This document shows positions 11,641 through 23,499 of a DNA stretch of 64,000 nucleotides, in pieces (the first letter of the stretch is position 1; each line of letters begins with the position of its first letter). The notes below the pieces were generated by a model. The model was given only the letters and a program-made list of their open reading frames with translations, was not told the DNA's origin and searched no databases. Location of the stretch: positions 580,001 to 644,000 of the forward strand of contig JACCIC010000179.1 of NCBI GenBank assembly GCA_018907035.1, given 5' to 3'. This DNA is from Sycobia sp. Sy_11. Taxonomy: Eukaryota; Arthropoda; Insecta; Hymenoptera; Epichrysomallidae. The position numbers and the translations under genes were made by a program.

Positions 11641-12876
11641 CTAAGGGCGTAATAATGCTACGACAGCTACGCGACGAAAAAACAGTTCATTTTGGGGTCC
11701 ATATGAACAGGACAAAATTTTGATTCGACAACTAGGTATGACCTGGTGCACGGTTAAAATTTTGGATTGAAACTGATTCATATACGAATTAATCCATTTC
11801 AATACGTTCTTATGCATTTAGGTGATTGATTCGTCCGTTTTAACAATTTCTTATACGTTTTGATACTTATATTCTAATATTTTTTTTATCAGTTTTCATA
11901 CGTTTCAATACTTTAACGATAATCCGATTTTATGCGTTTTGAAACGTTTTAATCCATTTATGTCGTTATGATAGAATCCAATAGCTTCTAATCCCTGGTT
12001 AAAAAGTGACATCTGGAGAATATCACTTATTACATTTTTATAAAATTCGGAAGTACCTAAGAAATTTAAAATGTTTGGCAACATCGAGTATTTTTACTTT
12101 ATATGTTATTCCGTGTGAGCAAAGAAATTTATTATTTTTACGAACTAATCGTCCTTGGATGCTCACTCTGCGCTCTATATAATTTTTCTCGTGAGGGTAC
12201 AATTCACATAACAAATTTTAATTTTTTACACATAGTGATATTATAAAGATAATATATTTAACATTTTAACGAATATCTACAGTTTCAATTTATAGCTGTA
12301 TAACAGTTTGAAGTAGCGTTTATTGCAATTGAATGCCCCAAATTAATTTAATTTAATTTAATTTTAATTTTTGGATCCAGGATTGGCACAATAACTCGAT
12401 TTTAACTATAACTGTTAATTCAGAAACAAGGAGCGGGAATATATCATTTTGGTGCTGGCAAGACCCTCGCATAGCTTACAATGTGTACAGCTAATCCCTT
12501 TAGTTCCAAATGACCTTTTCTGGCAGCTACAACATTTTTAATTAAGGATTTTCCGAATACATGCCCTGACTTGTAAAATAGATTATAATGGTTCGAGCTT
12601 GAAATTGAATACAATTATCCCGACTTGAATTGAATATAATTTATTTTCGATAGCCTAAAAATATATGCGATTTGGTTTCTCGTTTACAAGTAAATGAAAC
12701 AACTGATTATCTTTTTGTTTCTTTTCTAAACTTAAGCGCAACGATTATATAGCTTGCAAAATAAGAACTCCGATCTTTTACTTTGAAAAATTTTGAAAAG
12801 CCTTTAAAAAATCTCAAGCCTTAAATTTAAACTATTTATAAAAATTTTTAGAACATTAAATATTTTAAATAAATAA

Positions 12877-12879
<3 letters not shown>
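11641..12879. other. AT-rich non-coding region
   Basis: No gene is recognised. A short (TTTAA)n run lies near 12344-12370 and an (AAAT)n run at about 12866-12880, leading into the next TA array. Confidence 0.5.

Positions 12880-12919
<40 letters not shown>
12880..12919. repeat. (TA)n microsatellite
   Basis: A TA array of about 40 bp immediately upstream of the gene-like fragment at 12987. Confidence 0.95.
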
Positions 12920-12925
<6 letters not shown>

Positions 12926-12986
12926 CTGTGCAACCTTCGTAACAATTAGTTTCTAAACAAAAATAAATAAATAATATGAAAACTGC

Positions 12987-13069
12987 TATGCTTCAATGGT
13001 AATGTTTGGTGTTCCCTTAGTGAAAAATGTAACCACCAGAGGTCGTATCGATGATTTGACTTCCCAATA
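12987..13069 (+). pseudogene. Fragment related to the exon at 63857 (VMA21-like?)
   Basis: These 83 bp align without gaps to 63857-63939, with 16 differences by hand count (81% identity). In the frame matching the distal copy it encodes YASMVMFGVPL followed by VKNVTTRGRIDDLTSQ, and the frame continues open to 13202. An in-frame stop lies upstream at 12972-12974 and no splice acceptor is evident. The substitutions are not concentrated at third codon positions (4, 7 and 5 at positions 1, 2 and 3). That argues against purifying selection on this frame and favours a decaying duplicate or dispersed repeat. Confidence 0.45.
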
Positions 13070-13199
13070 CCTGTATTTTTCCTATAGATTATTAGCAAAA
13101 CGGCTCAGTCAAGCCTGGTCCAGCCGTCGGTCTGGGTATTGGGTCTATCTTGTAAATGCATGCACACATATAATAGACAGGATCCCGAAGCGCTTCGAT

Positions 13200-13560
13200 T
13201 GATCCCTCCAATTCCTTTTATACCCTAGTCCCGGCCTCTGCGGCTGCGCCAGTATGCCGACCCCCCCCCCCCCCGCAACGCGAGTCCGAGATCCCGAGAC
13301 CCGCGCGCAGTGGATTTTGCTCGTATCCCCCCATAGTTCCCTGCGATTTCTATTTTGCCGCGTGCGCACGCGCGCGCAAGCGCGTTTCGCTATTATTATC
13401 AGTAGAGTAGGCCCCGGCCGACGCTGCTGTGGCGCGCCGCTCGCCACAGCTGACCAACAGATGATCGATTATAGCGCGCCGCCCCGACGGCTGGAGCGGA
13501 ACGCGTGATCAGGTGCAGGCGATGCAGTGCATCCGAGTGCACATGGTCTGCAATGCTAAT
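13200..13560. other. GC-rich island with a C14 tract
   Basis: A CpG-rich block with a 14-bp C run at 13261-13274. Overlapping open frames on both strands reflect low stop-codon density in GC-rich DNA. No protein family is recognised. Confidence 0.5.
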
Positions 13561-13588
13561 ATAGGCGTATATGCGTGTGCTTGTATGT

Positions 13589-13591
<3 letters not shown>

Positions 13592-13654
<63 letters not shown>

Positions 13655-13707
13655 TAAATGCGTTCGTGCAAATAAGCGCGGCAGGATCTATTTATAGCGA
13701 GCAAATG

Positions 13708-13764
<57 letters not shown>
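13592..13764. repeat. (TA)n and (GA)n microsatellites
   Basis: A TA array (13592-13652) and a GA array (13711-13764) are separated by about 58 bp of unique sequence. The minus frame spanning both, with L/S and I/Y repeats, is spurious. Confidence 0.97.
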
Positions 13765-13766
<2 letters not shown>

Positions 13767-14396
13767 AGACAGATAAATACATTAAAATTTGTTACAATTT
13801 AACGTTCACAAAGAATTCGATTTTATAAAGACAATGCACTGTCGTTATAAAAGAGCAGTCGTAAATCCCTTTAAACTAGCACCTAAAAGAAAATGAAGTC
13901 TATGAAATAATAAAAGAAATAAATAAAAGAATTTATTTTAACATTTCCATTCATTAAACTGCCAATAACAAAATCAGTATTTTCCAGACCAATTTGAGCA
14001 AGATTCCGCACTATTACGTTTATTTTTAATAATGTACGATTTGCAGCAAATTTAGGTAATATATTTTGAGCCCTTTAACACCAGGTACTTTATTTATTTA
14101 TTATTATTATTTCTTTTAACTGCTACGTATCGTATTAGTATGATGATAATTGGTGGAGGGAGGAAAGTCAAAAACCTTATAACCTTACGTAATTAATGGA
14201 CAGCCTCGAGCGCGATTAACGTTGTTGCTTTTTTTAATTTAACAGTGTTAAAAAAATATATATTATTATTTAATATTTGCCAAGCTTCTATTTACGATGT
14301 ACGCGCATATTATGTAATATAGTTTAAACTGGTTCGTATGGAGGCGCGGTCTTGCCTCTGCTGTACTGTTTATATTTTGATTCAATTATCTCTCTG

Positions 14397-14427
<31 letters not shown>

Positions 14428-14983
14428 ACGCACGCGCCGCATGCGTACACATGCAACGACTGGATAATGACGTAAAATTGTACGGCGGAGAAATCAGTCA
14501 ATTGATATATTGGCTGGGAGAATTTCGATCGGACGAGAGGTGCGCGGTGATGCCCTGCCCGTCTTCCATCGGCATTACATTGGCTGTTATTTTTAACAGG
14601 AATCGCCTACGATTAATTCTATTACCGTAAACGAACGAAAGAGGACCTATGACTTTACGGCGTTAAAAACGTTCCAAGTTCCAACGGCAAAGCTCGATTT
14701 AAAAAAACGAAACCATTGCGGAACAGTGACATTTCCACACGCGACTCCCGGGTGTTTGATTAAAAATTATTTTTACCTCAAACAAATTTTTTTTGCTTCG
14801 TTATCGTTTCATTATGGCCGCTTCAACTTCCTCGTTCGCCTCTCGTATGTTTAATCAATAATACCGCTCGATTTGTACGGGAAAAGTGACGAGCCGCGAG
14901 CTCGGCGGTATTGCGTGCAACTGATCGTCCCAAGTTTTATGTTTACCCTCTTGTCGTTGACGTACGGCTTAACTTATATACTT
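13765..14983. other. Non-coding DNA with a CT-rich tract
   Basis: AT-rich to 14340, then GC-richer. An interrupted CT tract occupies 14390-14428. No gene is recognised. Confidence 0.5.
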
Positions 14984-15008
14984 GGGGCGGGGCGGGGAGG
15001 GGGGGGGG
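14984..15008 (+). other. G-quadruplex motif
   Basis: Four or more G tracts of at least 4 with single-nucleotide loops: GGGGCGGGGCGGGGAGGGG, followed by more G. This matches the canonical intramolecular quadruplex pattern with the shortest loops, which are generally the most stable. It lies about 5 kb upstream of the coding exon at 20023, on the same strand. Confidence 0.85.
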
Positions 15009-15508
15009 ATCCGTCACGGCCGTGAACTTGAACCGAACTCTCGGCACCATCAATTAGACGGGCCACGTGCGCATTCTTAGCGTAGAAAAAAAATTCAAAT
15101 TTGTACGTTTCGCCGTATATCTGCAAAGAGTTACATTATACTCTACTCGTAAGTGATTTGTAGAAAGTGTCAAGAAATCGGATCGATCTCGAAAGTTATC
15201 GTGGGGATTAATAATACGGAAAATTCCACAGTGCTGTATTCTTTCGTTTCTGAAACTTGATTATTGGCTGATTACAAAAATAAAGACACATTATTGCGCA
15301 ACTTATTTTTTTGTTTTTGTTGTACACCTCAGCGCCTCATTGGCCTCGCGCTATAGATGTATCTATCACAATTTTAATATGGTGTTCATTCGACAAAATT
15401 CAGAATTGGCCTAATATCGAAATTTTTGGCGGTGAACAACATCGAGTGACCTTTAAGAACTTTACTTTTCACATTGTTTACCTAGTTTATGTAGTCATTG
15501 GGCGTATC

Positions 15509-15514
<6 letters not shown>

Positions 15515-15552
<38 letters not shown>
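15515..15552. repeat. (TA)n microsatellite
   Basis: An uninterrupted TA array of about 38 bp in otherwise ordinary non-coding DNA. Confidence 0.95.
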
Positions 15553-15554
<2 letters not shown>

Positions 15555-16402
15555 TGCTAGCCTTTAGGTGCTATATAGTTGAAATGATTTAGCATTTAAA
15601 AACAAAAATAAATAATACAATTAAAAGAAGCACATGAAATATTATATCTGTTTAAAATTCCATAGATACCAGTAATGGAACGAACAGTATGTACGTATTT
15701 ATATATAGCTTAGCAAGCGATTCGGAATTATTGCGGTGTAGCAATACGTATATATGTATACTATATAATTTTGCGCAACGACTGACAATTATTGCTTCGG
15801 CCGGGGACTCCGCAAAAGACGAAAGAGCACCTTTAACGGAAATCAGCTGTTATTTTCAAATATACCGACATCAGCTGGAAGCCAATATCATATGATTTCG
15901 AAGTAAGGCGCGCGTGACGAAAGTGAATTGTTATTTTCGACTTGGTATTTTCTAACGTTTGAGACTTTGTCCGCGGTAAAAATTAATTAACAAATGGAGA
16001 ATTACGTTCATATTTGACCTATGGTGTGTGAAAAATTAGTAAATTAAAATAAATATAGTTAGTCGATGCGATCAAGTGCAACGATGAAATTATATATAGT
16101 TCCCTAATTTAAATACATTTTCGTTATTTTCATTATTCATTTTATACATATTCTATACTTTTAAACTAAATTTTTTCATTGGAAGACGTTAACGTTGAAT
16201 GAAATTTATTCAATTTAAGACGTGTTTCTTTTTCAATATAAAATTACATTCACAATAAACATTAGTATGTAACAATAAAAAAATTATCAATTTAACGATA
16301 TCTTCAATATTTGTATAATTTTCTCAACATAATTTCTTATTCTGTACTATTTTTCTCTTTTATCAAATATTATTATTAGCTATGATATATAATGCTAATC
16401 TG

Positions 16403-16409
<7 letters not shown>
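15553..16409. other. Non-coding DNA, nothing recognised
   Basis: Mixed to AT-rich sequence. The frames are short and have no recognisable motifs. Confidence 0.5.

Positions 16410-16462
<53 letters not shown>
16410..16462. repeat. (TA)n microsatellite
   Basis: A TA array of about 53 bp. Confidence 0.97.
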
Positions 16463-16464
<2 letters not shown>

Positions 16465-17049
16465 ATATGTATATAATATGTCCAGATAAAATGTTACTCG
16501 TCAATAAAAATTTACAAGTTTTAAAATCTGGTTTATTTAACGCTTAAATGATTTCGATCAGATAATGAATAGAAAGGCTACCAAAATCTATATCAAATAA
16601 AAATTTTTTTAAACCTTACCATTCTCTTATTTAATCAGATAAATAAATTTGAAGCGCTTGAGAAATTGGTTTAAAAGCAATCAATGGTTTAAAAACATTT
16701 CAAGGCTATTATTTTGTAAGGAAAAATGTTTTGTCCCCCTTACTGAAGTTGAAAATGTTATATATATATAAATATATAATTCTAACGAGCACAATTCTCC
16801 GTCCCCGTAATTCTTAATCCAATCAATAATTCTAATAATTTGCCATTTTTGCCTGCGTCATCGCTTTGCAACATCGGTACATACTCCTATAGATATATTT
16901 CGTAGCGTAGCGCTGGTAGCGATCAACCGAGCAAGCTTGCTAATATTTTTGTTTTTACTTCCAGTATATATATATACACGGGTCAAAGGAATATAATGTA
17001 CGCACGAGCCCATTATTACAATGCGAACGGCCCAAGCGTGAGTATATAA

Positions 17050-17300
17050 TGGGGGCATTAGCAGCTGGTTAGCAGGTACATTTGGCGTTCGATGGGCGCG
17101 CACGCCCGCAGATTTGGGCACATTTCTTATATATGCCATCGGCGCATGAGCGAGAGTAGAGGTAGGTATATTATTCGATGAGTCGGTGGACCCCTTTTTT
17201 CGACTTTACATATCGCATGCGCGCGCGGCTGGCGCGGCGCAGGTTGATCCACAGATTGGGAAGAGAGGAGAGAAGAAACCGCGTATTTGGCCCTCCTATG

Positions 17301-17349
<49 letters not shown>

Positions 17350-18020
17350 TAATATATCATCTCTGCGCGCTCATCGTACGTTCAGAAATGCACACACGCG
17401 CATACTTCTATGTACTGCAAGAGCGAGAGGAAGTGAAAGAGACAACGACACAGCTGCGCGCGCATCCTCTTTCCTACTACTCCCGGCGCCGCATATTACC
17501 TCTATAATATACTTGCTCTTTCTCTCTGTGTATGTACATCCTATACGCGGAGAGCAGCGGCCGGCGGCTGTATTATATATATATATATGTATATATATGT
17601 AGTGTATTATAGGCGGTGCGCGCGGGATTCCCGAGAGTTTCTTTCTCTCTTGCTCGCTCTCTCTCTCTCTCTCTCTCTACTCGTTTCTCCGGCGCGACGG
17701 CGGCTGCGGCCCCCCAGCCCAGTCAGTCAGTCAGTCAGCTACGCCCGTGTAGACGCGCGCGCGCGCAGCGTAGTGTAGTGTAGTGTGTATATATATATAT
17801 ATATATATATACACACGCACATATATATATATATATATATATATCTTCTCTCGAGAGCACGAGCGTGTGCCGCACGCCGCCCTCGACCATCTGTGCATAT
17901 ATAATATATACGAATTCATCCGTGCGACTGCGGGTGCTGAAAGGATATTCTGTGTGTGTGTGTGTGTGCGTGCGTGATATATATATATATATATATGTGT
18001 GTGTATATATATACATAGGG
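17050..18020. promoter_or_regulatory. GC-rich, repeat-rich tract upstream of the 20-kb exon
   Basis: CpG-rich DNA alternates with simple repeats: TA (17305-17342), CT (17656-17678), (CAGT)n (about 17719-17738), a double TA array with a CA spacer (17785-17844), and GT/TA blocks (about 17950-18016). This is a plausible promoter region or start of the leader for the transcript whose first coding exon is at 20023. The transcription start cannot be fixed from the sequence. The frames across it are repeat artefacts. Confidence 0.35.
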
Positions 18021-18547
18021 TAATGTGCGTGTTGTGTGTAGAGGCAGTGTGCGAAAGTAGTTACGTATTTTTATAATATAATCATAACAATACGCTTGCC
18101 ACCCATCAGGGACAGAAAGAGAGGGATACGTATTCGTTTGCAGCGGCGCCGGCGTTTCGTCGCAAAGAGTGTGCATCCTGTGGCCTGCGCGTTTGTGATA
18201 CGCTTCTGCGCTGCGTCTATTACATACACTGATACACATGCATCTTGCAAACTCAGAATAAACACCGCTCTATCTATACGCTATATATGTATGTATGTAT
18301 AATATATTCACAGCACTCGTATCAGACGACGACGAGAAGCAACCATAACCTTATCGAAGAAAGTGCAAGAGGCAGCAATACTGGTGGAAAGTGTGCATAA
18401 ATAGATATAATACACATCTGTCTCAGCGTGTGGGTGCGTAAGCGCGGTGTTCGATCACGAGGATTAGGAAGATAAAAAAAACCGGAGACTCCGCCTTTAT
18501 TAATACATTTTTTCGCCGGCGTGCTTGTCTGCCTGTATCCCTCTCAT

Positions 18548-18582
<35 letters not shown>

Positions 18583-19250
18583 GTCTATCTGTACTCGTGC
18601 TGCGCGCGCGCCATCGTTCCGAAGAGCCGAACGGGAGCGGCGACGACGACTGCGACGACATGCTGCGCGTGTCAGTCATGCCTCGGAAGAACGACCGACG
18701 AGTGTTCGCGCTGGCGCGCGGCTGTCTCAGCCGGTGAAAAGAGCAAGGTGTTATACAGTAGCGAGCCATCGCTAAGAAAGAAGCGCGTTGATCGCGCAGC
18801 AAAGAGTGTTGGTGAATAAAAAGGAGTGGAAAGGAAGAAACAAACTAACCTAAAAAAACAGCGCGTGCGTGCTAAATGTGTGGTGCAGGCGTGGACACGG
18901 ATAAAATTGCATGAGCGTGGTGGGCACTGAAGGCGCCACCCAATATCGACGGCCCTGCGAACCGGCGGCGTTGTGATACTATATACCAGAGTTCCCCCCG
19001 TGTCGATATATGTATATATAACAGAAAGAGAGAGTGAGAGAAAGATAGTGCGCACGCACACAATCAACAAGAGCGGCGCGACTGCGTAGTCGCCGGACTA
19101 CACTACTATTACACTACTACTACCACGACATCACTGGGGGCCCCCTCAGCTGTTTCCCGCCAAAGCGCCAGACCGCGCCATTACACAAAGCTCGAGCCTG
19201 TCGTACGCAGCGGCCGCGGGCGCGCGCGCTTCGTACGTCGTCCCCGTATT

Positions 19251-19303
<53 letters not shown>

Positions 19304-20022
19304 CATATATATACACATATACATATATAACATATAGGGCCAGAAAGTGCCACACGCTGATAATATCAAGTGTTTGTGTGTGTGTGTTTTTGTGTGTGCG
19401 CGATATCTACGTGCGATCGTGAATTTTGTATTTATTTATTAATTTTTTTTGTTTGATTTGCCAGGCAATAAGGCGGAACAAGCTGACAGTGCGGTGCAAA
19501 ATCAGTGATTTCTTCTCTCGCTTTCTCACGCTCTCGCATATTACGCGGGCGTAGTAGTACATGCGGTTTACGCACGGACGGTACGATTGCAAAAAAAAAT
19601 ATAGCGCCGTTGTGTTTATATTGTGTACTCGACACTAAATATATATATATGCAGCTTGTCGAGATCGTTGGCCTGCCTAACAGTAATAACAATAATCATC
19701 CGTCCGCAACGGCGGGTTGTCAAGGCCGAGCCGCCGCCGCCGCGGGGGTGGTGTCGCGGGCTCCGGTAGGTCCCCGTGCGTTTGTGTGTATATGCGCGCG
19801 CGCGTGTTGTGTGTGTGTTGGTGTCTAGATTTTATACGTACCACGAGGGTGTAAAGAAGAGTTGTTTTTTTGTGCGGTTTTAATACATTGACCGGAGTGA
19901 TGGTGATCTGAATATATATATATGTATGTATATATATACACATATATTTTATAATAGAATTCAGGGGATAAGATTCCTTTTTTCGAACGCGCGGGAAAGC
20001 AACGACGCGAGCACTGGGGATT
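18020..20022 (+). other. Inferred long 5' leader of the 20-kb gene
   Basis: GC-moderate, CpG-containing DNA leads without an obvious break to the start codon at 20023. It contains a CT tract (18548-18583), a TA array (19256-19301) and several short upstream ATG frames. A strong acceptor-like sequence, with a polypyrimidine stretch then ccag, ends at 19464, so the leader may be spliced with its last exon beginning at 19465. An in-frame TAA at 19969-19971 closes the frame before the start codon. That this DNA is transcribed is inference. Long AUG-containing leaders are common in insect regulatory genes. Confidence 0.4.
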
Positions 20023-20099
20023 ATGTCAATGTTTGCCAATAGCGATCTGCTTGAAGAAATCGTCGAGACGACCGAGGAGCAGGAGGCTGACCTTTGCAG
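20023..20099 (+). CDS. First coding exon of an unidentified spliced gene
   Basis: The ATG at 20023 opens 25 codons plus two bases: MSMFANSDLLEEIVETTEEQ, then EADLC and a split Ser/Arg codon (AG). The exon ends at CAG|GTGAGT, a consensus donor (intron from 20100), giving a phase-2 junction. A TAA at 19969-19971 is in frame upstream and the -3 base is A, so this is the natural start; a second ATG is codon 3. The peptide is acidic and not low-complexity, unlike nearly all other frames here. I do not recognise it with certainty. If the next exon starts with A or G, the junction reads ...DLCR. That is the sort of boundary found before a C-x-V-C zinc finger (nuclear receptor DNA-binding domain or RING-CH). 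This would fit an isoform-specific first exon but is speculation. Confidence 0.6.
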
Positions 20100-20214
20100 G
20101 TGAGTTTTCCACGTCTTTTCACTACAATTATTGTTTGTTCAACGAACAAGTCGTGCCTAAGATCACGGAGTGTTTCCCTGATGACATTTATGCAAGCAGC
20201 TGCGCTTTTGTTTT

Positions 20215-20281
20215 TTTCCCTTTCTTTCTCTCTCTCTCTCTCTTTGTCTCTCTCTCTCTCTCTCCCCCTCTCTCTCTCTCA
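20215..20281. repeat. CT-rich microsatellite
   Basis: An interrupted CT array starts about 115 bp into the inferred intron. Confidence 0.9.
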
Positions 20282-20491
20282 CCACACGCACACGCTCACT
20301 CTCTGCATTCTACAGACGGGCGTGCAATTCGCGTGGATGTGCAATCGCGACTTCCGAGAAAACATTTCGCCCGCCAGAAGCGAACACCCGCATATAGTAC
20401 ATATATAATGCACCGGTATTTCCGAGAAATTTTTCTTCGGCCTTCCTCCTCCTTCCTAGTCTCACACGCACGATCCAGTTTAATTTGTTGA

Positions 20492-20494
20492 ACA

Positions 20495-20551
<57 letters not shown>

Positions 20552-20564
20552 GCATGCATGCATG
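20492..20564. repeat. Composite CA-CG-CA tract
   Basis: An alternating purine-pyrimidine tract: a CA block, a CG core of about 14 bp, another CA block, then gcatgcatgcatg. Such tracts are prone to left-handed Z-DNA. Confidence 0.95.
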
Positions 20565-20876
20565 TCCGAAAGTACGCGGCTTTCTATTACAAGAGGCGCG
20601 TACTTAGCTCTTTTTCGTATCCTCGGCGTCCGACGGCGAAAAACTGTATAGAAAATGACGAGTAGAATGGTATTGTGAACAGTTCTTTCGTCGCTGGCGT
20701 CAGTGTTTATTTACATTTTTATATTGGTGTTGGAACCAAAAGGAGAAAATTCACACCGTTAGAGAATTGGGAGTCAAAAAAAAAAGAAACTGTTAGAACG
20801 GAGCGTTGATTTTGCAGAAAAAAATGCCAAAGTATATATAGCGAAATGTAAATTGAACTTGTGGCACATGTTTGAG

Positions 20877-20880
<4 letters not shown>

Positions 20881-20942
<62 letters not shown>
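20881..20942. repeat. (TA)n microsatellite
   Basis: An uninterrupted TA array of about 62 bp, among the longest in the window. Confidence 0.97.
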
Positions 20943-20947
<5 letters not shown>

Positions 20948-21554
20948 GGAGTATTAGAATCTGAAAATTAGAATGAAAAGTGACGGATTATACAAACACA
21001 AATTGCACGTCACTTGCATTTGTTTTGACAGATTCTTACTCTTATACTTAGTTAGCTATTACTTATTATACGTACCATTATACATTCTTATCATATTTAA
21101 GAGCAGTGGAAGCGTGTATTGTATGTGTAAATACCATTTGCAGTGCTTTGCCTGTTTAAAATCTGCATAACGAAGTTTTTTTTAGAGGTAGTTTCTTTTT
21201 TGCACGAAAAAAAAAATCATTCCTTCGGAATGCCGATTTTGTGTTTGCCTGCTCCGTGGAGTTCATTCTGTAAAAATTTTTCACGCACGACTCTACGCAT
21301 TAAAAAAAATACGTATTCAATTTTTTCCTCTTTAAGCATCCAGCGCAAGCAGTCTGTTTACATCCAGCGCGCATATTAAGCTGAATCTAACGTTTGTCTA
21401 ACTAAATATATGAGATTGAAGAATAAGAAAAAAAGAATCGGATCGTATACGCACGTGACTCTCGCGATTGTGCACATCCTCTCGAATGAAAAAATTCAAG
21501 CGCGTCACTTTAACGCTCTCGCACATACGAGACGTATGTAACAAACCGTATATT

Positions 21555-21641
21555 TCCTCGCTCACTCGCTCACTCGCTCACTCTCTCACTCTCTCTCTCT
21601 CTCTCTCTCTCCCTCTCTCTCTCCCTTCCCCTCTCTATCAA

Positions 21642-21685
<44 letters not shown>
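21555..21685. repeat. (CTCGCTCA)n, CT and TA compound repeat
   Basis: Octamer units of the type ctcgctca grade into a CT tract (to about 21633), followed by a TA array (21644-21685). The graded transition suggests successive slippage expansions. Confidence 0.9.
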
Positions 21686-21688
<3 letters not shown>

Positions 21689-22236
21689 TTTTCCCTCACG
21701 TTACGTACGCTAATCGGAAGCTCTTTCGAGTCCGACGGTGCTCATTGTCAGCTGGTTTCGCGCGACCGGACGACTGCATCAGAGACCGTCTGTTACCGCT
21801 GGCTGCTGCCGGGCCTCCGACTACGCGGCTCTAACTTGGCGTCTGTAAATTTTCTCGCGTAGCTGCGAGAATAGAGAGATAAATTTTGCATTTTAGTACT
21901 ATATATATACGTACATATGATTGCAATAAAATATAGCATAAGAGAAGGAGAAGAGAGAGAGGGAGAGGGAGATGATGACAATTCGGTCGATATTTTATTT
22001 ATATACACATATGAAAGTCTTGCCGCTATGCTCGGAGCAAAAACAATCCTCTCTCATTGTACGCGCGCGAACAGTTGTTATTGATATAGTTTGTTAGTAA
22101 ATGTAACAACGGTATGCAAAAAAATTCTATATGTACTATCTAATTTTCCGAGCGCACTTGCGCGCAAGTCATTGAGCGAAAGTCTTATCGCAACAAGCTT
22201 TAAAACTTGATAATATTCGATTCGATTTTTTTATTA

Positions 22237-22248
22237 CCCCCCCCCCCC
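22237..22248. repeat. C12 homopolymer
   Basis: A run of 12 C followed by CT-rich sequence; one of 13 G/C homopolymers of at least 10 bp in the window. Confidence 0.95.
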
Positions 22249-22649
22249 TCTTCCACCCTCTCTCTCTCTTTCTCTCAATCGCTCTGGATTTACGCGCTGT
22301 ACTTTTTATACAATGTATATTATATTAGCTTGCTCTCAAAAATAGACCGCGAGATAGATTTATGGCTTGAAATTCCGCTTATCTCGTTTTATTGCCCACG
22401 CAGTTCTCATAATCTCCTCGCCATTAGGCCGATTAAAAATCGATGAGTATAAATATGTATTATATATGTAAATCCCTGCACTATTCTGAGAAGGCGCGTT
22501 ATAACGTATGCGAGAGACAGAGATCGATAAGCTTGTGTGGATCTCTTTCTTTTCCCCTTTTTACCTGAAATATATTTATTTTTTTTTAGTTTGTATATAA
22601 ATGTGCACATCGTCGGTGATCGTCGCATAAATGCATCTGTGTAGATTTT

Positions 22650-22687
<38 letters not shown>

Positions 22688-22745
22688 GTGTGTGTGTGTG
22701 TGTGTGCGGGTGCGGGTGCGTGTATGTATCTATCTATCTATCTAC
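22650..22745. repeat. Composite GT-CG-GT tract plus (TATC)n
   Basis: A GT block, CG core and GT block (22650-22706), then short GGGTGC units and a (TATC)n run near 22728-22744. Confidence 0.95.
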
Positions 22746-23499
22746 GTATGCATTTCTGTACACCGAGAAACATTACAAGCGGGATTTGCTCACATGTTTG
22801 TAATAAGACTGGCAATAATCAATTTATTCAGAATCAATTCAAAGCTTTCTCGACTATTGGTCTTATTATTAATATAGTGATAGTAAAAACAAGTGTACGT
22901 TCTGCGTATATATAGAGAGACCTCGGTATAGAGATTAAATTTTTTTTCTTCAAAATAACCTCGTCAACCTAACCTATAATGTCGACATATACATGCGTAT
23001 TACGAAGATGTAAAATTATAAAAATGGCATCGACGCTTTATCCGTATGCGCATAAAATTCAGTAGTTCAAAAACTACATTGCATTCATACAATCAAATTT
23101 TAAAATTCATTGTGCATGCATTCGTAGCTTCTTTCTCTTTCTCTCTCTCTCTCTCTCTACATCTCTCGTTCTCGTCTCCCTTTGAAAAAAGAGAAAGAGA
23201 GGAAAAAAATACGAGGGGAAAAAGTCGGAAATTCGCGTCTCCCCTTTCAGTCGAGAGCAAGGAAGATTATTTTCGTCTTTCGTATATAAATGTACGCGCG
23301 CCGCCGGCCCTCGGGACGGGCCCTTTATCCCGCGAGGGGGAGAGAGAGAGAAGTGCGCACCGGCGGGAGGCTATTTTTATACGTAGTACACGCGCGCGCG
23401 CGCGTGCAGTTGTTCCGTTTCATGGTCCATATTATATACACGTACTGTTCCAGACTCTGTACTCGTACACGTATAAGAGTCATCTTTTTTATTTACTCC

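Noticed and set aside
22960..22980. Telomere-like aacctaacct motif
   Set aside because: Only two units of the insect TTAGG repeat; far too short to be a telomeric array.
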